DNA of 64,000 nucleotides from Syntrophotaleaceae bacterium (GTDB lineage: Bacteria; Desulfobacterota; Desulfuromonadia; Desulfuromonadales; Syntrophotaleaceae), in NCBI GenBank assembly GCA_041390365.1, contig JAWKQB010000001.1, positions 1 through 64,000 of the forward strand, read 5' to 3'. The first letter of the stretch is position 1. Each line of letters begins with the position of its first letter. The notes below the pieces were generated by a model. The model saw only the letters and a list, made by a program, of their open reading frames with translations, had not been told where the DNA came from and searched no databases. Positions 60,187-64,000 of this stretch are shown here, one piece after another. The translations under genes were made by a program, and so were the position numbers.

Positions 60187-60939
60187 TCAGAACGTGAAGG
60201 TCAGGTTCAGAGCGAAGGCCGTTTCGGTATCGATGATCTCCTTGGCTGCGCTGCTGATGCCGGAGGAGAAGATGCCGATGCCGCTGAGGGTCAGTTGGTC
60301 TGTGAGCGCGTAGTCGACACTGGTGCTCAGCTCGTAGTTGTGCCAGCCGGCGTAATCGGCAACGGTGCCGTCGGCATGCTGGTTGTAGGAGACCAGGGCG
60401 CCGAGATTGAGCGTGGTTTTTTCCAGCCACTGGCCGAGATCGAAGCTGTGGCTGATGTCCAAGCTGTAGAAAAGGCCGTCCTCTTCAGCGGCATCCCAGT
60501 CCCACGATATTTTCAGGTTGGGGGAAAGCATGGTGTTGAGGGTGGCAGTGACGAAGAGCTCGTTGGTGTCTTCGGAGACACCGAATTCTTCATTATCCAG
60601 GGAGTACCAGATATTGCCGATACTCATCGAAACCATTTCCCCGACATCGAAGCCATAGGTCAGGATGATGTCGGTTTCATTGAGTTCGCCGCTGCTTTTG
60701 GTCGGTCCGCTGGACAACTGCCAGTTGTGCCAGGTGCTCAGGGTCCAGTTGCCCATGGACAGATCGATGCCGCCCTGGATGGTCGGGCGGCCGTCACTGA
60801 GATCAAATCCGCGCCAGAGGTATTTGTCCCAGAGTCCGACGTAAACATCACCTTCCACTTCGATTGCGGCTTGAGTCGGGGCGGCGAGAGTGCACCCCAG
60901 AATCAAGGCGGCAACAAGCGCTAATCCTGCCTTTTTCAT
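60187..60939 (-). CDS. Outer-membrane beta-barrel protein, TIGR02001-like
   Basis: A 250-residue protein: signal peptide ending TQAA, then alternating beta strands and a C-terminal aromatic (NLTFTF), typical of an outer-membrane barrel. GDVYVGLWDKYLWRGFDLSD near the mature N-terminus resembles the TIGR02001 (Gcw_chp) family of unknown function. GGAGG precedes ATG 60939. It is first gene of an operon followed by the lipoprotein and EutBC, possibly a porin for amines. Confidence 0.75.
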   Translation of the reverse strand: MKKAGLALVAALILGCTLAAPTQAAIEVEGDVYVGLWDKYLWRGFDLSDGRPTIQGGIDLSMGNWTLSTWHNWQLSSGPTKSSGELNETDIILTYGFDVGEMVSMSIGNIWYSLDNEEFGVSEDTNELFVTATLNTMLSPNLKISWDWDAAEEDGLFYSLDISHSFDLGQWLEKTTLNLGALVSYNQHADGTVADYAGWHNYELSTSVDYALTDQLTLSGIGIFSSGISSAAKEIIDTETAFALNLTFTF

Positions 60940-61255
60940 CACTAACCTCCATAGTGCATGGGAACGGGCATCCATCTCCCCACGGCCTCTCCGGGGAAGC
61001 CTGCCCGGTAGCTGATGCCGTAATCCCTCCCATGGTTGAAAAAAGGCATGAAAAAGAGTGCTCGCTTTTATCATTAACCAAAATATTTTTGGCCTGCTGC
61101 CGGTATTTTCCGTTTCTGCCGCGAATCACATGATTTATCTGTATCGCAAGTATCGAATTTTACAAGAGCAGGTCATTTAAAGAGGGACATTTTATGATAA
61201 TATTCATTAGTCCTGCTGGTTGTTTGACGTTGTGCCCGATCTTCTAGGGGAGGGG
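60940..61255 (-). other. Upstream region of the exported eut operon
   Basis: The first 110 bp contain a structured stretch: GGCATC / GATGCC closing around hairpins with GGCTTC/GAGGCC and CCCC/GGGG. The rest is AT-rich and presumably carries the promoter. I do not recognise a known riboswitch and see no B12 box. No gene fits. Confidence 0.45.
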
Positions 61256-62953
61256 CTATTTAACAGGAAGTTGGCGCACGCGAAGGGGATGCCCGGGGCG
61301 GGTGAGGTAGACAAACAGGATGACCTGCCGCTTCCGGAATTGCGGCAGATGACTGAAGACGGCGGCAAAATGCTGGAACTTGACACCCCGGCCCTTGAGG
61401 GCTTTGGAGATGCGGAGGACTTTCTCCCGGACTTTTTCCTCCTCCGCCCCGGTGAGACGGGTCTCGAGAAACGGAGGAACCTTGTCCTGCGGAATCCGTT
61501 CGACAGCGGCAAGATCGCGGCCGAGTTCCTCCCGGAGGAGCTCCCGGTGCAGTCCCGAAAAACCGGAGCAGGTGAACTGCCAGATCTGCTCAAAAAGTTC
61601 GCGCTGGGACAGCAGACGCCGGAAAAGACCCTGTTCCCGCCACCAGGACTCCATCAGCACCAGGCCTTTTGAAAAGGATCCGCAGGTATCGGCCAGACAG
61701 GACATGAAGCCGCATAGCCGGCCGGAGTTGCAGGTCAGATCGAGCAGCCGGCTGATCCCCTGCAATCGCTCCAGATTTTGGAAATCGAGATCGGGGGTGG
61801 CGAGAACCGAATAAGGAGGATTGGGATCGAAGCGGATACCCAGGTGTTCCGCATCCCGCCGCAGGGGAGACCCGGGGAGCAATTTGACCGGCTCGAGCTG
61901 CAGGTGATGGGGCTGCAGGGCGAAGATCCTGTCGACGGAACCGAGAAAATCCTCGAGTCCCTCGCCCGGGAGGCCCGCGATCAGGTCGAGGTGCAGATGG
62001 ATATTGTTGGCCCGGCGCAGTCGGCGCACATTCTCCTCCAATCGCTCCAGTGCCTCGGGTCGTTTGATGGTTCTCAGGGTTTCGGGCAGGGTGGACTGGA
62101 CGCCGATTTCGAACTGGAACATTCCGCGGGGGACCTTCTCCAGCAGCTGCAAGGTTTTTTCATCAAGCAGGTGGCCGCCGATTTCAAAATGGAAGCGGGT
62201 CGAGCGATTGTTTCTCAGGATGAAATCGAAGATGTGCCGTGCCCGGTCCGCATTGTAGTTGAAGGTTCGGTCCACCAGTTTCACCTGATCGACTTCACGC
62301 TGCATCAGCCATCCCAGATCCTGTTCGATGCGCGGCAGTGAATAGGAGCGGACCTCCCGGTCCAGAGCACTCATGCAGAAGGCGCAGCAGTAAGGGCAGC
62401 CACGGCTGGTTTCGGCGTAGACGCAACCCCTGCTCAGATCGACAAGATCCCGTTCGAAGGGGGAAGGGATCAAATCCAGGTTCTCCAGCAGGGGTCCGTC
62501 GCCATTGTCCCGGACCATCCTGCCATCCCGCCAGGTCAGGCGGGGCACCTCCTCGGGCGTTATGCTGTCTTGCCAGCAGAGGAGCAGGCCGCGTAAGGGG
62601 AGTTCCCCCTCGCCGCGGATCAGGGCAGCAATGCCGGGATGGCGCTGCAGCAGTTCAGGACCGTCAAAGGAAACTTCCGGTCCTCCCAGGATGATCCGCA
62701 GCTCCGGGCGGACCGTAGTCAGGGCATCGACCAGTTCCAGTGTCTGCCGGCGGTTCCAGAGGTAGACGGAAAAGGCAACCATATCAGGCTTTTCGGCCAG
62801 CAGTGCGGCCAGGACCTGTTCCTTCGGCTCGTGAACCGTGAATTCACGGATGACCAGGGCGCCACAGGCAGGTTCGCAGAAGGCGGCCAGAAGGGGCAGG
62901 GCCAGACTGGGATGAATGTATTTGCTGTGCAGGGTGGACAGGACGATGCGCAT
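61256..62953 (-). CDS. B12-binding-domain radical SAM protein (DUF4080 type)
   Basis: A 565-residue protein. An N-terminal cobalamin-binding Rossmann-like domain (about 1-140) with LGGPEVS is followed by the radical SAM core with the cluster motif RGCPYCCAFC (C-x3-C-x2-C) and a C-terminal DUF4080-type domain. Enzymes of this group use cobalamin and S-adenosylmethionine, often for methyl transfers; substrate unknown. The frame starts at TTG 62980; ATG 62953 (MRIVLSTLHSKYIHPS) is preferred since it is the conserved start, though no ribosome-binding site is good. Confidence 0.85.
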   Translation of the reverse strand: MRIVLSTLHSKYIHPSLALPLLAAFCEPACGALVIREFTVHEPKEQVLAALLAEKPDMVAFSVYLWNRRQTLELVDALTTVRPELRIILGGPEVSFDGPELLQRHPGIAALIRGEGELPLRGLLLCWQDSITPEEVPRLTWRDGRMVRDNGDGPLLENLDLIPSPFERDLVDLSRGCVYAETSRGCPYCCAFCMSALDREVRSYSLPRIEQDLGWLMQREVDQVKLVDRTFNYNADRARHIFDFILRNNRSTRFHFEIGGHLLDEKTLQLLEKVPRGMFQFEIGVQSTLPETLRTIKRPEALERLEENVRRLRRANNIHLHLDLIAGLPGEGLEDFLGSVDRIFALQPHHLQLEPVKLLPGSPLRRDAEHLGIRFDPNPPYSVLATPDLDFQNLERLQGISRLLDLTCNSGRLCGFMSCLADTCGSFSKGLVLMESWWREQGLFRRLLSQRELFEQIWQFTCSGFSGLHRELLREELGRDLAAVERIPQDKVPPFLETRLTGAEEEKVREKVLRISKALKGRGVKFQHFAAVFSHLPQFRKRQVILFVYLTRPGHPLRVRQLPVK

Positions 62954-63126
62954 GAAGGACAGCATAATGCAGCCGGACAAACGAAAAAAGCGTTATTTTT
63001 CGGGAATTGCTCCCGGAGGGGAGGCTGTGGTATGTTAGGGCGCCCAAAACGCTTTGCCAGCTTCAGATCCCGACACCGCCCCCGCCGCCTCCGATTCAGG
63101 GATATATCAGGAAAACAGGACATTGC

Positions 63127-64000
63127 ATGCCTCCAGGCAAAACCATACTGGCCGTTCTGGCCGACGACAGAGGAGAGGTTTTCGAACATCCGGACATGCT
63201 CATGCTGGGCATGAACGGGCTGTCCGCCCGCCTGCCCCGCTCCGAAGAACTGATCCCGCTGCCCGAGGGGAGCCGGTTGTTCACTATCCCCGGCACCCCT
63301 CCCTTGGGGTACGATCCCGGACAAAAGCGCTCCGTCGCCATCGTCAAACTGCCCCGTCGCCTGGGAGGGGGGCGGGCCCAGGCCGTTTCCGCCTTTCTCA
63401 CGCCCGGCTTCACCCGCACGCTGCTGCCCGCCGCCGACTATCGGCGCAAGCAGGTGCAGCTGCCCCTCTGGGCCTATACGGCCGTGGGCTGGTGCCTGGA
63501 AGAAGAGCGTTTTTATGCTGCGGCGGTCCGGGTCGATCGCAACACCCAGTGGCAGCCGGACCATTTCGACGATCAACAGCTCGACCCCCTGGTGCGAAAA
63601 GCCCTGCGGGCCGATCCGGACAACCGGCTGCTGGAACAGCTGGCCCGCTGCGCCGTCGATTATCACTGCTTCGCTGCCAAAAACCTCTTTTTCCGGCGCT
63701 GGGAAGCCCCGCTTCCCACCTCGCCGGTGTGCAACGCCCACTGTCTCGGCTGCATCTCCCTGCAGGAGGCGCCTGACTGCTGCCCATCCAGCCAGGAGAG
63801 GATCACCTTCGTGCCGACCGTCGACGAACTGGCCGGTATCGCCGTGCCCCATCTGAAAACGGCGGAAAAGGCCATCGTGTCCTTCGGACAGGGGTGCGAG
63901 GGCGATCCGATACTCCAGGCCGATACCATCTGCGCCGCAGTTCGTACCATGCGCAGCCGGACCTCCCGGGGGACCATCAATTTCAACAGCAATGCGTCCG
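63127..64000 (+). CDS. Radical SAM protein, cut by the right edge
   Basis: At least 291 residues, open to the window end. The first 200 residues are a basic/hydrophobic N-terminal region with GMNGLSARLPRSEEL; the motif PVCNAHCLGCIS (C-x3-C-x2-C) near residue 205 is a radical SAM cluster. A YxxFGQGCEGDPI-like stretch (VSFGQGCEGDP) follows, resembling the downstream strand region. ATG 63127 has AGGAC-type pairing upstream only. It is divergent from the B12-binding radical SAM gene. The rest lies outside. Confidence 0.8.
   Translation, partial: MPPGKTILAVLADDRGEVFEHPDMLMLGMNGLSARLPRSEELIPLPEGSRLFTIPGTPPLGYDPGQKRSVAIVKLPRRLGGGRAQAVSAFLTPGFTRTLLPAADYRRKQVQLPLWAYTAVGWCLEEERFYAAAVRVDRNTQWQPDHFDDQQLDPLVRKALRADPDNRLLEQLARCAVDYHCFAAKNLFFRRWEAPLPTSPVCNAHCLGCISLQEAPDCCPSSQERITFVPTVDELAGIAVPHLKTAEKAIVSFGQGCEGDPILQADTICAAVRTMRSRTSRGTINFNSNAS

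Overview
The window is GC-rich and gene-dense, and reads as one continuous stretch of a Gram-negative chromosome. The best fit is a member of the Desulfuromonadales. This is inferred from gene content, not from a search: a three-subunit fumarate reductase/succinate dehydrogenase with one cytochrome b subunit, a tungsten-type aldehyde:ferredoxin oxidoreductase, bacteriohemerythrin, several PAS/GGDEF signalling proteins, a class II photolyase and heavy use of cobalamin. Lipoproteins, a TonB receptor and a complete Mla pathway confirm an outer membrane.

Layout. 1-450: trailer end of a type I-C-like CRISPR array followed by the wreck of an IS21-family element. 0.5-6.3 kb: small membrane proteins, a LysE exporter, a PfpI-family protein, corA-photolyase and a divergent DUF523/DUF1722 gene. 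6.4-10.6 kb: sensor kinase and response-regulator cyclase, a polyferredoxin-like membrane protein, a secreted ELWxxDGT repeat protein and initiator tRNA. 10.8-20.7 kb: serA-ald, an esterase lipoprotein, uup-truC, TSUP exporter, GAPDH and bacteriohemerythrin. 20.8-26.2 kb: an unusual ACT-GlnE-like protein, a PAS-GGDEF-EAL protein and a VOC protein. 26.4-29.6 kb: three polysaccharide glycosyltransferase genes standing alone. 29.9-35 kb: Amt and the frdCAB operon. 35.4-39.5 kb: an mlaEFDAC operon ending in a cyclic-nucleotide-binding-domain gene. 39.6-42.7 kb: cobalamin riboswitch, btuB-like receptor and tonB. 42.8-45 kb: a Moco/tungsten-cofactor-type riboswitch, aldehyde oxidoreductase and a MoaD-like gene. 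45.3-51.8 kb: a MoxR-DUF58-von Willebrand (Bat-like) operon. 51.9-56.6 kb: a fully overlapping operon of CbiK chelatase, an unidentified membrane protein and a BtuCDF/FecCD-type ABC transporter, behind a leader that ends in a textbook terminator. 56.6-60.9 kb: an outer-membrane protein, a solute-binding lipoprotein and a fused ethanolamine ammonia-lyase that carries an export signal. 61.3-64 kb: a B12-binding radical SAM protein and, divergently, the start of another radical SAM gene that runs off the right edge.

Cobalamin links the right half: riboswitch-controlled outer-membrane uptake, cobalt chelation and inner-membrane transport, and two cobalamin-dependent enzyme types. The most unusual element is the EutB-EutC fusion with a signal peptide, encoded with two other exported proteins. 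It implies adenosylcobalamin chemistry outside the cytoplasm, or at least a membrane-anchored ethanolamine ammonia-lyase facing the periplasm. The structured leader in front of cbiK, which does not look like a cobalamin riboswitch, is the best candidate for an undescribed regulatory RNA.
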